Assembly: GCA_045627525.1 (NCBI GenBank)
Contig: JAZQNW010000002.1
Coordinates: 1 to 64,000, forward strand
DNA from: CAG-877 sp045627525
GTDB taxonomy: Bacteria > Bacillota_I > Bacilli_A > RF39 > UBA660
Direction of reading: 5' to 3'
Length of the DNA stretch: 64,000 nucleotides
The translations under genes and the position numbers were made by a program. Position 1 is the first letter of the stretch; every line of letters begins with the position of its first letter. The notes under the pieces are model-generated. The model did not search any database, was not told where the DNA came from, and was given only the letters and a program-made list of their open reading frames with translations. This document shows, piece by piece, positions 6,109-15,791 of this stretch.

Positions 6109-8724
6109 CTATATATTATATTTTTCTATATATTTTTTAATTATATCTAAAGCTTCATTAAATTTAGTATTTAAAGTTTCAAAATTTTCATTTACAAAGT
6201 TAATATCTTTTTCTTTACTTTTTAACTCATGTTGATAACTTATATCAGCTAGATCCATAAATCCTAAATATTTGCAATCACTTTTTAGTGAGTGTACTTC
6301 TATAGCGTAATTTTCCATATCTGAAGATTCCTTATATTGATTTATTCTTTCCCACTTTCCATACACTTCTTCCATGAAATCTTTTATAGTCATATTATAC
6401 ATTTCCATATCACCTAAAAGTTCTAAAGCTTTATCTAAGTCCACTTTATTGTTTCTTAGATATTCTTCCATTGTTTCATTACTATTTTCCATTATATCTT
6501 CTTCTTTCTTTTCATCATTTTGCTGTTCTACTGTTTCTTCTTTTGGTTCTTCATGTTGTTCTGGAGTTTCTTCTTTTGACTCTTCATGCTCTTCTGAAGC
6601 TTCTTCTTTTGATGTTTCATGATCTTCTACAGTTTCTTCTTTTGATGTTTCATGATCTTCTGAAGTTTCTTCTTTTGGTTCTTCATGTTGTTCTGTAGCT
6701 TCTTCTTTTGACTCTTCATGTTGTTCTGTAGCTTTTTCTTTTGGCTCTTCATGTTGTTCTGACTCTTCATGATCTTCTACAGTTTCTTCTTCAGAAGTTT
6801 TTTCATAATATTCTACATAGTCCTTCTTTTCGTCTATAAATTCTCTTTCTGAATTTTCTTTATCAAAACATTTATGAATTATTTTATCTAATTCATTTAT
6901 ATTAATTGGTTTTGCTAAATAATAATCAAAACCTTCTCTTAAGTACATTTCTTTCATACCAGTCATAGCATTGGCAGTCAATGCTATTATTGGTGGTATA
7001 TCAAAATCATCTAATTTTTTTATTATATGCAATGTTTCTATTCCATCCATTTCTGGCATCATATGATCTAAAAATACTATATCGTAATGATTGCCAGATT
7101 TAAATTTGTAAACGCAATCTTTTCCATTATCAGTTGATTCTATTTTGAAATTGTACTTTTTTAAGATTCTTTCAGCAACTTTTATATTTAGCTTATTATC
7201 ATCAACTACTAATGCTGTATAATTGGAACAATCCATAAACTCTTTAGCTACTGTTTCTACTTTTTCATTTTCTTTTTTGCCTATAGGTGTTGAATCGATA
7301 ACTTTCAATGGAACATCTACATAAAATGTTGTTCCAACTTCAAATTCACTGGTAAACCATATTTTACCGCCCATTAAATCGACAAACTTTTTGGTTATAA
7401 CTAAACCTAATCCAGTACCTTCAATCTCATTTGAAATAGCACTATCTAGTCTTTCAAATTTTGAAAATAATTTATCAAAATCCTCTTTTTTTATTCCATA
7501 TCCTGTATCAGCAATTTTGAAATGAACTAATACAGTATCTCTATCTTTGAATTCTGGTACTGCTGTTAATTTGATTTTTCCTACTTCAGTATATTTTACT
7601 GAATTGTTAGCTATATTTAATAGAACTTGATATAGTTTTGTGGCATCACCATATACTACAGATGGTAAGTTTTCATTTAGGTCAACTATAAATTTTATTG
7701 GACTATTTCCAAGTCTTGCTTCTATTATACTTCCTAATTCAGAAATCATTTTGTTTAATTTATATTCTTTTTCTTCTAATACTTCTTTTCCTGACTCTAT
7801 TTTTGAAATATCTAGTATATTATTTATAATATCTAATAAATTGTTACTTGCAGTTGCTATACTTTGTATATCATTTCTGGCAACATTCTCATCATAGGTT
7901 GGATTATTTAATAATGAATCACTGAATCCAATAATTGCATTCATTGGTGTTCTTATTTCATGTGACATATTAGATAAAAAGTCCGTTTTTGTTTTGTTTG
8001 ATCTATCAATGTCTTTTTTTAATTCTTCCATTTCTTTAGCTAATCTTATTTCTGGGTTTTCAATAGTAAAATATAAGAAGAAAATTTGTAATGAACAACC
8101 TATTATATAGATATTTACATCATGTAAGAATAATTGACATACTTCTACAATAGTTATAATAAGCATTACTAGTAATATTGAAACTTTTCTCCTTAGTGGT
8201 GCATCTTTGTGTTTTAATAAAGTTTCATATATTATGCCCAGACCAATTATTAATAGTCCGCTTAACACGAGATGATCAGCTATTATATTTGTAGCATTTG
8301 CAACTGAAAATGGCAATATCGTGTAGCAGCTTAATATTATTAGAATAAATATTAACATTACCTGTATTTTTTTGTTACTTTTTACTAAGTTTATGATACT
8401 TTTACCATCAATATCCTCTAAGTATACTAGACAATATATGTAATATATACCAAGCCATACAATAAAGCCCCACCAATGTGATATAAAAATAATTTTAGAA
8501 AAAATATTTTCAATACCAAATCCCATACATATTGTTTTAATTAATTCTGATATTAATGTAAATAATACTGTTATTAACATTATTTTATATAATTTATTTC
8601 TTACTTCTTTTTCTTTGCCTTTACAAAAATACATTACTGAAAGCAATATTGTGTAAAGGAGACATATTAAAGTAATTACTAAACTGGCCATTATATTATT
8701 GTTAAAATTAAGTAGTGTTCTCAT
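6109..8724 (-). CDS. hybrid sensor histidine kinase A1 (7TM-HisKA-HATPase-REC-HPt)
   Basis: 871 aa. Residues 1-222 form about seven TM helices with a conserved HWW motif near 83. A linker is followed by HisKA with phosphoacceptor His255 (SNMSHEIRTPMN). The HATPase is intact: N-box N374, DTGYG at 406-410, GTGLG at 436-440. The REC domain (503-620) has DD508-509 and acceptor D553. A linker with seven 11-residue Glu/His/Lys repeats (656-732) leads to a C-terminal HPt with His811 (VHSLKSDCKYLG). All modules of a phosphorelay are present. It lies 15 nt after partner B1 (RBS AAAGGAG). No response regulator with an output domain is in the window. The ligand is unknown. Confidence 0.93.
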   Translation of the reverse strand: MRTLLNFNNNIMASLVITLICLLYTILLSVMYFCKGKEKEVRNKLYKIMLITVLFTLISELIKTICMGFGIENIFSKIIFISHWWGFIVWLGIYYIYCLVYLEDIDGKSIINLVKSNKKIQVMLIFILIILSCYTILPFSVANATNIIADHLVLSGLLIIGLGIIYETLLKHKDAPLRRKVSILLVMLIITIVEVCQLFLHDVNIYIIGCSLQIFFLYFTIENPEIRLAKEMEELKKDIDRSNKTKTDFLSNMSHEIRTPMNAIIGFSDSLLNNPTYDENVARNDIQSIATASNNLLDIINNILDISKIESGKEVLEEKEYKLNKMISELGSIIEARLGNSPIKFIVDLNENLPSVVYGDATKLYQVLLNIANNSVKYTEVGKIKLTAVPEFKDRDTVLVHFKIADTGYGIKKEDFDKLFSKFERLDSAISNEIEGTGLGLVITKKFVDLMGGKIWFTSEFEVGTTFYVDVPLKVIDSTPIGKKENEKVETVAKEFMDCSNYTALVVDDNKLNIKVAERILKKYNFKIESTDNGKDCVYKFKSGNHYDIVFLDHMMPEMDGIETLHIIKKLDDFDIPPIIALTANAMTGMKEMYLREGFDYYLAKPININELDKIIHKCFDKENSEREFIDEKKDYVEYYEKTSEEETVEDHEESEQHEEPKEKATEQHEESKEEATEQHEEPKEETSEDHETSKEETVEDHETSKEEASEEHEESKEETPEQHEEPKEETVEQQNDEKKEEDIMENSNETMEEYLRNNKVDLDKALELLGDMEMYNMTIKDFMEEVYGKWERINQYKESSDMENYAIEVHSLKSDCKYLGFMDLADISYQHELKSKEKDINFVNENFETLNTKFNEALDIIKKYIEKYNI
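6529..6759 (-). repeat. seven tandem 33-bp repeats inside kinase A1
   Basis: Encodes seven units of the type E-x-H-E-[ET]-[PS]-K-E-[EK]-[AT]-x at residues 656-732, joining the receiver to the HPt domain. The nucleotide repeats are still very similar, so copy number may vary between strains. Confidence 0.85.
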
Positions 8725-8739
8725 GTTATGTGCTCCTTT

Positions 8740-10599
8740 CTATTCTTTCATATATTTCTCTAATATTTTGTTTAAATCTTTATATTTGAATGGTTTTCCT
8801 AAATAATCATCAAAACCTTCACTTACATACTTGTCTTTTGAACCTGTATAAGAATTAGCAGTTAATGCTATTATCCTTGTTTTGCATCCATTATCTCTTA
8901 AAATATGTAATGTAGCTATTCCATCAAGTTCAGGCATCATGTGATCTAAAAATATCATGTCATATTCATTATTTTTTACTAAATCTATACATTCTTTTCC
9001 ATTATTAGCTGTATCAATATTCAAATTAAATTGTTCTAGTAATCTTACAGCTAATTTAATGTTAACTCTGTTGTCATCGACTACTAGTACACGTTTTCCA
9101 TTTAAGTCAAGTTTTGTTTCTGGATCACTTGTTGAAGTGATTATTTCAATATTACCAATTTTCATGTCATCAATTACTGTTTGATCTATACTGATAATAT
9201 ATCTAGTTCCTTTACCTTTTTCATTTTTAAAATCTATAGTTCCAGACATCATTTTTATTAATTTTTTTGCAACTATTAATCCAAGCTTTACGCTATCTGT
9301 TGCATTATTTGTTGAAGCTTCCTCTGCAAAATCTTCAAAACTTTTTAGAAAGGCTGCTTCTGTCATTTCGTGTCCCGTATTTGAAATAACAAAGTTTAAT
9401 TTAAATTTATCGCCTGTATATGCCCCACCTACGTCTAATGAAACGCTGCCAAATTTAGTATGTACTATTGCATTTTCTAAAATATTAACGATTATCTTAT
9501 ATAATTTATTGGAATCACCACGATATTTTATTGGAATGTTACTGTCAACATTTATACTAAAATCTAATATATCTTTGCTTATTTTTGATGATATTACACT
9601 ATTTATTTCATATAATAAATCTTCAATTTTATATTCTTTTTCATCTATTTCTTCTTTTCCTGATTCAATTCTTGATACATCTAATATATTGTTAATTAAT
9701 TCTAACAAATTTGAACTTGCTGTTTTTATACTAGCAGCATCTCTTTTTACTACTTCTTCTGTAAGATTTTCTTCACTTAGTAAAGCTTGACTAAATCCTA
9801 AAATAGTATTCATAGGTGTTCTTATTTCATGGGAAATGTTTGATAAAAATTCTGTCTTTGCTTTATTGGCAAGTTCTGCTTCTTCTCTGCTTTCCTCAAC
9901 TTTTTTTAATAATTTTGTATCTTGGCTTTCTACTGTAAAATACATTCCTGTAAGCATGAAGCAATATAAAAGATAAATATAATTTATTCTGAAATCAAAC
10001 CAAATAAATTCAGCTGCTACTATTCCTACGAACATGACAACGTAAACAATAATTGGCAATTGCAAGTCTTTTGACATTGTGCTTTTATAGTTCCACATCA
10101 TATATCCTATTGCTAAGGATAGTATTCCTCCTAAAAAGTATACTGGGTATAAAGCTTTTCCACCAATTACAAGCAAGTTAGGATTTACTGCAGCGTGATA
10201 TGTTGCTGGGAATAGGCAAGTTGTTGCATAGCATATTAGTGTTGAAATTATTAGTATAATGGCAGTTTTTCGTTTGCCTTTTCTATAGCTTATTAATTTC
10301 ATTTTTGAATTTGTTGTTGCATAAACGTATACTATTGCTACTAATAGCCAAATTATATCAGCTAGAATATGAAGTCGACAAAATATCTCATTGAGTACTG
10401 GCTTTGTCGTTTCCAAATAATATATGGACATTATACAGCCTATTTCAATCAACCCTAATGCCAATAATGAAATTAATTGTATTTCAAATAACAATGTGGA
10501 TAATTTTTTTTCTTCTTTTTTTCTTTTCCAAAAATATAAACATGTAATTACTATTGAATAGCTTAGTCCAACTATACCTACAGCCATACTAAAAATCAT
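8740..10599 (-). CDS. hybrid sensor histidine kinase B1, ATP-binding site degenerate
   Basis: 619 aa. Residues 1-224 hold about seven TM helices, with the CRL(H/Y)I motif shared by all three B proteins (CRLHI at 74-78). HisKA has His257 (SNISHEIRTPMN). The ATPase domain keeps an N-box Asn (N376). The G1 box reads SNTGHEM instead of DTGxG (N407 replaces the adenine-binding Asp), and the G2 box reads DSVKLGL instead of GTGLGL. The receiver is intact: DD508-509, D552, K in LGKP. This predicts a protein that can accept phosphate on His and Asp but binds ATP poorly. First gene of the B1-A1 operon. Confidence 0.9.
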   Translation of the reverse strand: MIFSMAVGIVGLSYSIVITCLYFWKRKKEEKKLSTLLFEIQLISLLALGLIEIGCIMSIYYLETTKPVLNEIFCRLHILADIIWLLVAIVYVYATTNSKMKLISYRKGKRKTAIILIISTLICYATTCLFPATYHAAVNPNLLVIGGKALYPVYFLGGILSLAIGYMMWNYKSTMSKDLQLPIIVYVVMFVGIVAAEFIWFDFRINYIYLLYCFMLTGMYFTVESQDTKLLKKVEESREEAELANKAKTEFLSNISHEIRTPMNTILGFSQALLSEENLTEEVVKRDAASIKTASSNLLELINNILDVSRIESGKEEIDEKEYKIEDLLYEINSVISSKISKDILDFSINVDSNIPIKYRGDSNKLYKIIVNILENAIVHTKFGSVSLDVGGAYTGDKFKLNFVISNTGHEMTEAAFLKSFEDFAEEASTNNATDSVKLGLIVAKKLIKMMSGTIDFKNEKGKGTRYIISIDQTVIDDMKIGNIEIITSTSDPETKLDLNGKRVLVVDDNRVNIKLAVRLLEQFNLNIDTANNGKECIDLVKNNEYDMIFLDHMMPELDGIATLHILRDNGCKTRIIALTANSYTGSKDKYVSEGFDDYLGKPFKYKDLNKILEKYMKE

Positions 10600-10653
10600 A
10601 GGAGTCTCCCCTTTCTACTTTTTATTAATATATTATCCTATTTTATCATATTA

Positions 10654-10682
10654 ATTGTACAATATTTTAAAGAAAAAAACAA
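10654..10682 (-). promoter_or_regulatory. candidate promoter of the B1-A1 operon
   Basis: Minus strand: TTGTTT (10682-10677), 17-bp spacer, TACAAT (10659-10654), about 55 nt before the ATG, which has RBS GGGGAG. It resembles the candidate promoters of the B2 and B3 genes (TTGTTT/TAAAAT and TTGTAT/TAAAAT). The region is AT rich, so chance matches are possible. Confidence 0.45.
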
Positions 10683-10711
10683 CAATATATATACCTTTTA
10701 TTATAAAATAA

Positions 10712-10742
10712 AAAAGATATATATTTACAGTATATATCTTTA
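10712..10742 (-). terminator. terminator after the 612-aa tail-anchored protein
   Basis: Minus strand AAAGATATATA-CTGTAAA-TATATATCTTT followed by TTTA; 11-bp stem right after the stop codon. Confidence 0.7.
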
Positions 10743-10746
10743 ATTT

Positions 10747-12585
10747 TTATGAAAAAATCATTGCTATAATGGCTAATAACGATAATATTATTACGATTAG
10801 TAATTGAGGTGAATTTGCAAATCCACCACTAGTTGTTTTAGGAGTTGAATTAGTTGGTGGTGTTTTTTTATAAACTTTTGCTTCTGATTTTTTATATTGA
10901 TTTTCTACTGTTAATGGTGGTCTATCATTCATCATATCAGTTAATTCATTACTTATATTTTCACCTTTTGCTTCTATGATTCCATCATTTTCTGAAATTT
11001 TAAAACTGCTGTCTTCTCTTATAATTGGACTAACATGGCCAAAACTTTGAATTTCTTCTTTATCATCTTGCTTTGTTGCTTTTTCAAATGAGTTATCAAA
11101 TGTTCCACCATATACTGTTTCTAATTTAGATAATCCATTTCTTACTCTTTTTGCATTAATTTTTGTTTTTTTTCTATCCATAATGTCTGTAGCATTAGAA
11201 TATGTAATATTGTTAAATTCTATATTACATTCTGATGACAATTTAGCAATTTCTTCTAGTTGTTCTTTTTTTGAATCTCTGGCATATTTTCTTATTTCAG
11301 ATTCTTTATATCCCTCTTTTTTCATTTCAACTATTGCCTGAGGTGGCATAAAACTATCAAATTTTGTTATAGATATTTTCATGCCAGTCTTATCACTAAA
11401 TTCTTTTAAGTCATTAAATATTTCCCTTATTACTTGTGGAGTTACTTCTGGTGTTATGCTTATACCTATTCCACAGCAATCTATTAACCCTGGACACATC
11501 TGATTTATTTTAACAATTGTTTCTAATTTTATTTTTCTTTGTTTTGAGTCTTCTATATTTTCTTCATTATATACAAAGTCAATTCCTGATTTTTTATTGT
11601 TTCTGGCATATCTACATAAATCAGCTAATTCCTCCATTGTTATACCTTTAATTGTTGAGGGATCATATCCGTTAATTATATATATGGATTTTATTACTGG
11701 TTTTGTAGATTCATCTTTATTAACTTTATTTTTTTTATTATATATATTTAAATAATCTAATGACTTTTTTATGCATTCTGATAATAATTCTTTTACATCT
11801 GATGAATCATAATTTCTATCTAATTCACTTAACATTTCTGCATTAATAATGCTATCATAGGCAGCCTGCAAATTGTGTTTTCTGCAAAATTCTAATTGTC
11901 TTTCAAGATGATATGGATCAAAATGGCTTCCGTTTATGATGCTATCATAATTCTCACATGATATAGTTATGCAGTCAAAATCTTTTAAATTTTTGCCTAA
12001 GTTCGATATTTCTTCGTAGCTGCTAGATTTAACATCATCTCTATCTAATACAATTTTAGAAAAAAACTTCTCTCTAATTTTGAAAATAGGAATATTTTCT
12101 CTGTTAATTATAATGCCTAATGCCTCTGATGATTTTCCTTCAGAAAATAAACTTGAAACTTCGTTTACAGAAACTGCAGGAATTCCTAAATTTTCAACTT
12201 TTTTTCGAATAAAACTCATTTTATCTTTCGCATATTCATATATACTTAATAAAGAATCTTGATATTTTCTAAATACTTCTCTTTTTGATGATTCTAAGTC
12301 AAGTCCTTTTATATATTCTAATTCCATATCAGTATAATCTATTTGCCTACAGTTATTTATATATTCTAATAATTCTTCAACAGAAGAAATCTCTGTTATG
12401 CTAATTAAATCCATTTGAACTTCACTTAAACATATTCCCTTTGAATCGGAAACAATATTTAAAAATGGATAACTATTTTTATTTTCTTTTATTTGTTCTT
12501 CACTATGTGTTTTCTTATGGATTATGGGTGACTTTTTATTTGCATACCTATTTCTTATTTCTATAATAGTTTTAATACTAGCCAT
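10747..12585 (-). CDS. unknown 612-aa protein with C-terminal membrane anchor
   Basis: 612 aa, RBS GAGGTGA before the ATG. There is no N-terminal signal. A single hydrophobic helix at the extreme C-terminus (about 591-611, LLIVIILSLLAIIAMIF) makes it tail-anchored with a cytoplasmic body. Residues 60-460 alternate strands and helices with segments such as FDCITISCENYDSII, CGIGISITPEVTPQVIREIF and KISITKFDSFMPP, giving the feel of a TIM-barrel or EAL-like fold. No catalytic motif can be named. A Pro/Thr/Ser linker (560-590) joins body and anchor. It precedes the B1-A1 kinase operon on the same strand but has its own terminator. Function unknown. Confidence 0.75.
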   Translation of the reverse strand: MASIKTIIEIRNRYANKKSPIIHKKTHSEEQIKENKNSYPFLNIVSDSKGICLSEVQMDLISITEISSVEELLEYINNCRQIDYTDMELEYIKGLDLESSKREVFRKYQDSLLSIYEYAKDKMSFIRKKVENLGIPAVSVNEVSSLFSEGKSSEALGIIINRENIPIFKIREKFFSKIVLDRDDVKSSSYEEISNLGKNLKDFDCITISCENYDSIINGSHFDPYHLERQLEFCRKHNLQAAYDSIINAEMLSELDRNYDSSDVKELLSECIKKSLDYLNIYNKKNKVNKDESTKPVIKSIYIINGYDPSTIKGITMEELADLCRYARNNKKSGIDFVYNEENIEDSKQRKIKLETIVKINQMCPGLIDCCGIGISITPEVTPQVIREIFNDLKEFSDKTGMKISITKFDSFMPPQAIVEMKKEGYKESEIRKYARDSKKEQLEEIAKLSSECNIEFNNITYSNATDIMDRKKTKINAKRVRNGLSKLETVYGGTFDNSFEKATKQDDKEEIQSFGHVSPIIREDSSFKISENDGIIEAKGENISNELTDMMNDRPPLTVENQYKKSEAKVYKKTPPTNSTPKTTSGGFANSPQLLIVIILSLLAIIAMIFS

Positions 12586-12657
12586 ATTTTCACCTCAATT
12601 ATTTTTTTATATTATAGCATATTTTTTGTAACAAAATATTAAAATTACAGAAATTAC

Positions 12658-12685
12658 TTGAATTTTTTTATTTTATATGTAGAAT
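12658..12685 (+). promoter_or_regulatory. possible promoter of the 128-aa gene
   Basis: TTGAAT (12658-12663), 16-bp spacer, TAGAAT (12680-12685), followed by GGAGG at 12717 and the ATG at 12726. Confidence 0.4.
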
Positions 12686-12725
12686 ATTATATAAATTTCA
12701 TTACTTTAATTTATTTGGAGGGTTT

Positions 12726-13112
12726 ATGGAGCAATATATTAGTAATTTAGAAATTTCATATGATAATTTATTAAATTTATTTAACAATGTTATTAAAGTA
12801 GCTAGAGAAACAGTAGAAAAAAGAGGCCCTAATTGTATAGGAGTTTCCGTTGTTTCTGGATTATCAATTGAAAATAATAGTGGATATATGGAAAAAATGC
12901 GTAATTATAATAAATTTTCATTTTATTGTAAGGCTATTTGTGATGATTTAGGGTTTAAATATAGTTTTAAGAAATCACCTGTTTACGATGATAGTACTCA
13001 TCATATAATTGCTACCAATATAGAAGAAAGATTTTCTTTGTCTAATGCTGTTCTTTCTACTACTGATGATGCTAGAGTTAGTCAAGTTATTGAAAAAGCA
13101 TTAAAAAAATAG
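12726..13112 (+). CDS. unknown 128-aa protein
   Basis: RBS GGAGG then 4 nt and ATG. It is soluble, mixed alpha/beta, with no signal peptide or TM. A basic stretch (VARETVEKRGPN) is followed by Gly/Ser-rich IGVSVVSGLSIENNSGYMEK, and the C-terminus is helical (DDARVSQVIEKALKK). No family is recognised. It lies between two divergently placed minus-strand genes and shares a terminator with the Ca2+ ATPase. Probably a monocistronic gene. Confidence 0.65.
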   Translation: MEQYISNLEISYDNLLNLFNNVIKVARETVEKRGPNCIGVSVVSGLSIENNSGYMEKMRNYNKFSFYCKAICDDLGFKYSFKKSPVYDDSTHHIIATNIEERFSLSNAVLSTTDDARVSQVIEKALKK

Positions 13113-13137
13113 AGCTATTTAAATAGTTCTATTTTTT
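13106..13137. terminator. bidirectional terminator, 128-aa gene and Ca2+ ATPase
   Basis: ATAGAGCTATT-TA-AATAGTTCTAT with flanking A and T runs; serves both convergent genes. Confidence 0.75.
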
Positions 13138-15698
13138 ATTAATGATTTTCTTATCCAATCTATTGGAATAACTGTAGCGGCTAATAAGATAGTTACTTGT
13201 AATTCTTTTAAGGTTAGTCCAAAAGCTCGAAATAGTTCTCCTCCATAATAAATTAAATATAGCTGAATAATTATTATTAAGAATGTTACTATTAGGAACG
13301 ATTTATTTTTTTTAATATTTGATAGTATATTTATTCTTGTAGTTCTTGCATTAAAACTATTAAATATACTCATAAAAATAAATAATGCAAAAAATGCAGT
13401 CATAAAATATTTATTATTTGGATCTACTCTATAAATTGATTTTATCCACTTATTTGTTAGAAAAAATAAACATAATAGTGATGAATAAATACCAGTTAAA
13501 AGTATTTCACTATACATATAATTATTTATTATTGGTTCTGTTTTTTCTTTTGGTTTTTCATTCATATATGAATTTAGAGGTGGTTCATAAGAAAAGGCGA
13601 TTCCAGCAAGTGTATCCATAATCATATTTATCCATAACATTTGAATTACAGTTACTGGTGTTTCTATTCCTATGAATGGTCCAATAAGTGACATAGTTAC
13701 AGCACATAAATTTATCGTTAGTTGAAAAATAATAAATTTTCTAATGCTTTTAAATATAGTTCTTCCAAAAAGAATCGCTTTCGATATTGATAAAAAATTA
13801 TCATCTAATATTACTATATCACTTGCTTCCTTGCAGACTTCAGAGCCACTTCCCATAGCAAAGCCAACATCAGCTTTTTTTAATGCAACAGCATCATTAA
13901 CACCATCACCAGTCATCCCCGTTACAAGCCCTAATTCTTCTGATAATTTCACTAATCTGCTTTTATCTTGTGGTAGACTTCTTGCTACTATTTTTAAATT
14001 AGGAATTATTTTTTTAACCTCTTCATCTGTTAATTTCGATAATTCTTGACTTGTCATGATAATATCATTTGGATTATTAATTAATTTTATTTCTTTTCCA
14101 ATACTAATTGCTGTTTCTTTACTATCACCTGTTATCATTACTGTTTTTATACCGGCTCTAGTTACTAGTTCTATTCCTTCTATAGCTTCTTTCCTAATTT
14201 CATCTTTTATAAAGATAACCGCAATTAATGTTAAGTTTTCCATTTCTTCATTATGGTAATTATCGTTGTATGCTAATAGTATCGCTCTAATTCCTCTATT
14301 AGTTTTATCTTTAATATTTTTTATTAACATGTCTTTTTTTTCTAATAGTCTTTTTTCCCCAGATATTGTTAAGTAATACTTACATTTTGGCAACAATTTT
14401 TCTGGGGCGCCTTTTATATAAGTTGTTTTAGGAGATATATCTAAAGTTGTTTTCGAATATTTATTTTTACTATCAAATGGTACTATATTTAATTTTTTAT
14501 ATTTTAAATTTACTTCTGTTTTTATAAAATTTAGAATTGCTCTATCAGTTATATTTCCTCCTATTGCTACATGGTCACTATTAAAGTAACTTGCGTTGTT
14601 GTATATGCACGAATTTTTGAAGTGATTATGATATATTTTATATTTTAATAATTCTTGTTCCGATAGGTATTCTTGGTTATCACCTGTAATTAAACCTATA
14701 GTTTCTAATTTACCTTTGGTTATTGTACCTGTTTTATCTGTAAATAATATATTTAAACTACCAGCTGTTTCTATTCCTACCATTTTTCTAACTAAAACAT
14801 TATTTTTTATCATCTTTTTCATGTTTGATGATAATACTAAGGTAATCATCATTGGTAATCCTTCGGGTACTGCTACTACTATTATTGTGACGCTTAGTGT
14901 TAATGCATATAATATATAGTCGAACATTAAAGGTAAATTAGTAATGGTATTAATTATCTTTGTTACATTAAAATTATTTTCCACAACTATTGTTGAAAAA
15001 AGGTAAGAAAAACTTACCAAAAATGCAGATATATAACCTATCCTACTAATTGTTGTAGCTAATTTATTTAATCTTAATTTTAGGGGACTATCTGGAGAAG
15101 ACTCTTGAAGTTCTTGTGACATTTTACCATATAATGTATTATCACCAACTCGTTCTACTTTCATATATCCTTCTTTTGAATATATTACTGTTCCACGGTA
15201 AAGTTTATTATTTAGTTTATTTTTTAATACTTCTTTTGGTTCTCCATTAATAGTGGACTCATCTACTTCTAATTCTCCTTCTATTATTATCCCATCTGCT
15301 GGTACTTTATCTCCTGATTGTAGTAATATAATATCATTAACTACAACTTCATCAATCGAAATTTCAGTTATTTTGTTATCTCTTTTTGCTTTACAGTTAA
15401 TTTTGGCCGACTCTTCTTGTAATCTTTTAAAAGCTGACTCACTACCATATTCTGATATAGAAGAAATTAATGATGCTATTAAAATAGCAACTACAATACC
15501 TATAGTTTCAAACCAGTCAAAGCTAGAAAATAGAAATAGTGTTTTTATAGCTAAAACTATTAATAAAATTTTTATAATTGGGTCTGATAATGTTTCTAAA
15601 AATAATTTAAAAAAACTGTTTTTCTTTTTATTACTTATTTGATTGTCACCATATTTTTTACGATTATATATTACTTCTTTTGTAGTTAAACCATTCAT
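13119..15698 (-). CDS. calcium-type P-type ATPase (PMCA/P2B-like)
   Basis: 859 aa, RBS AGGAGG. Actuator motif DESTINGEPKEV (about 146-157), TM4 motif VVAVPEGLP typical of P2 Ca2+ pumps, phosphorylation site D321 in LFTDKTGTITKG, KGAPEKLL nucleotide-binding motif, hinge TGDGVNDAVALKKADVGFAMG, and a C-terminal six-TM block with NLCAVTM and MLWINMIMDTLA. The expected job is ATP-driven export of Ca2+ across the plasma membrane. The N-terminal cytosolic segment is short and lacks a calmodulin-type tail, as expected in bacteria. It is monocistronic. Confidence 0.92.
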   Translation of the reverse strand: MNGLTTKEVIYNRKKYGDNQISNKKKNSFFKLFLETLSDPIIKILLIVLAIKTLFLFSSFDWFETIGIVVAILIASLISSISEYGSESAFKRLQEESAKINCKAKRDNKITEISIDEVVVNDIILLQSGDKVPADGIIIEGELEVDESTINGEPKEVLKNKLNNKLYRGTVIYSKEGYMKVERVGDNTLYGKMSQELQESSPDSPLKLRLNKLATTISRIGYISAFLVSFSYLFSTIVVENNFNVTKIINTITNLPLMFDYILYALTLSVTIIVVAVPEGLPMMITLVLSSNMKKMIKNNVLVRKMVGIETAGSLNILFTDKTGTITKGKLETIGLITGDNQEYLSEQELLKYKIYHNHFKNSCIYNNASYFNSDHVAIGGNITDRAILNFIKTEVNLKYKKLNIVPFDSKNKYSKTTLDISPKTTYIKGAPEKLLPKCKYYLTISGEKRLLEKKDMLIKNIKDKTNRGIRAILLAYNDNYHNEEMENLTLIAVIFIKDEIRKEAIEGIELVTRAGIKTVMITGDSKETAISIGKEIKLINNPNDIIMTSQELSKLTDEEVKKIIPNLKIVARSLPQDKSRLVKLSEELGLVTGMTGDGVNDAVALKKADVGFAMGSGSEVCKEASDIVILDDNFLSISKAILFGRTIFKSIRKFIIFQLTINLCAVTMSLIGPFIGIETPVTVIQMLWINMIMDTLAGIAFSYEPPLNSYMNEKPKEKTEPIINNYMYSEILLTGIYSSLLCLFFLTNKWIKSIYRVDPNNKYFMTAFFALFIFMSIFNSFNARTTRINILSNIKKNKSFLIVTFLIIIIQLYLIYYGGELFRAFGLTLKELQVTILLAATVIPIDWIRKSLIKNRTI

Positions 15699-15791
15699 AT
15701 TTTCCTCCTAAGAGAATTTATGATGCTTAACAATTTTCTATGACTATTAATTTTATATATATGATATAATTAGCATAAGGATGCGATAAAA

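Noticed and set aside
6374..6698. Plus-strand Ser/Leu-rich frames opposite the 33-bp repeats
   Set aside because: Simple mirror of the Glu/His/Lys repeat coding on the minus strand; open only because of the repeat composition.
6529..6759. 33-bp repeats as a possible CRISPR array
   Set aside because: Units are contiguous without spacers and remain in frame within a long protein; no cas genes are in the window.
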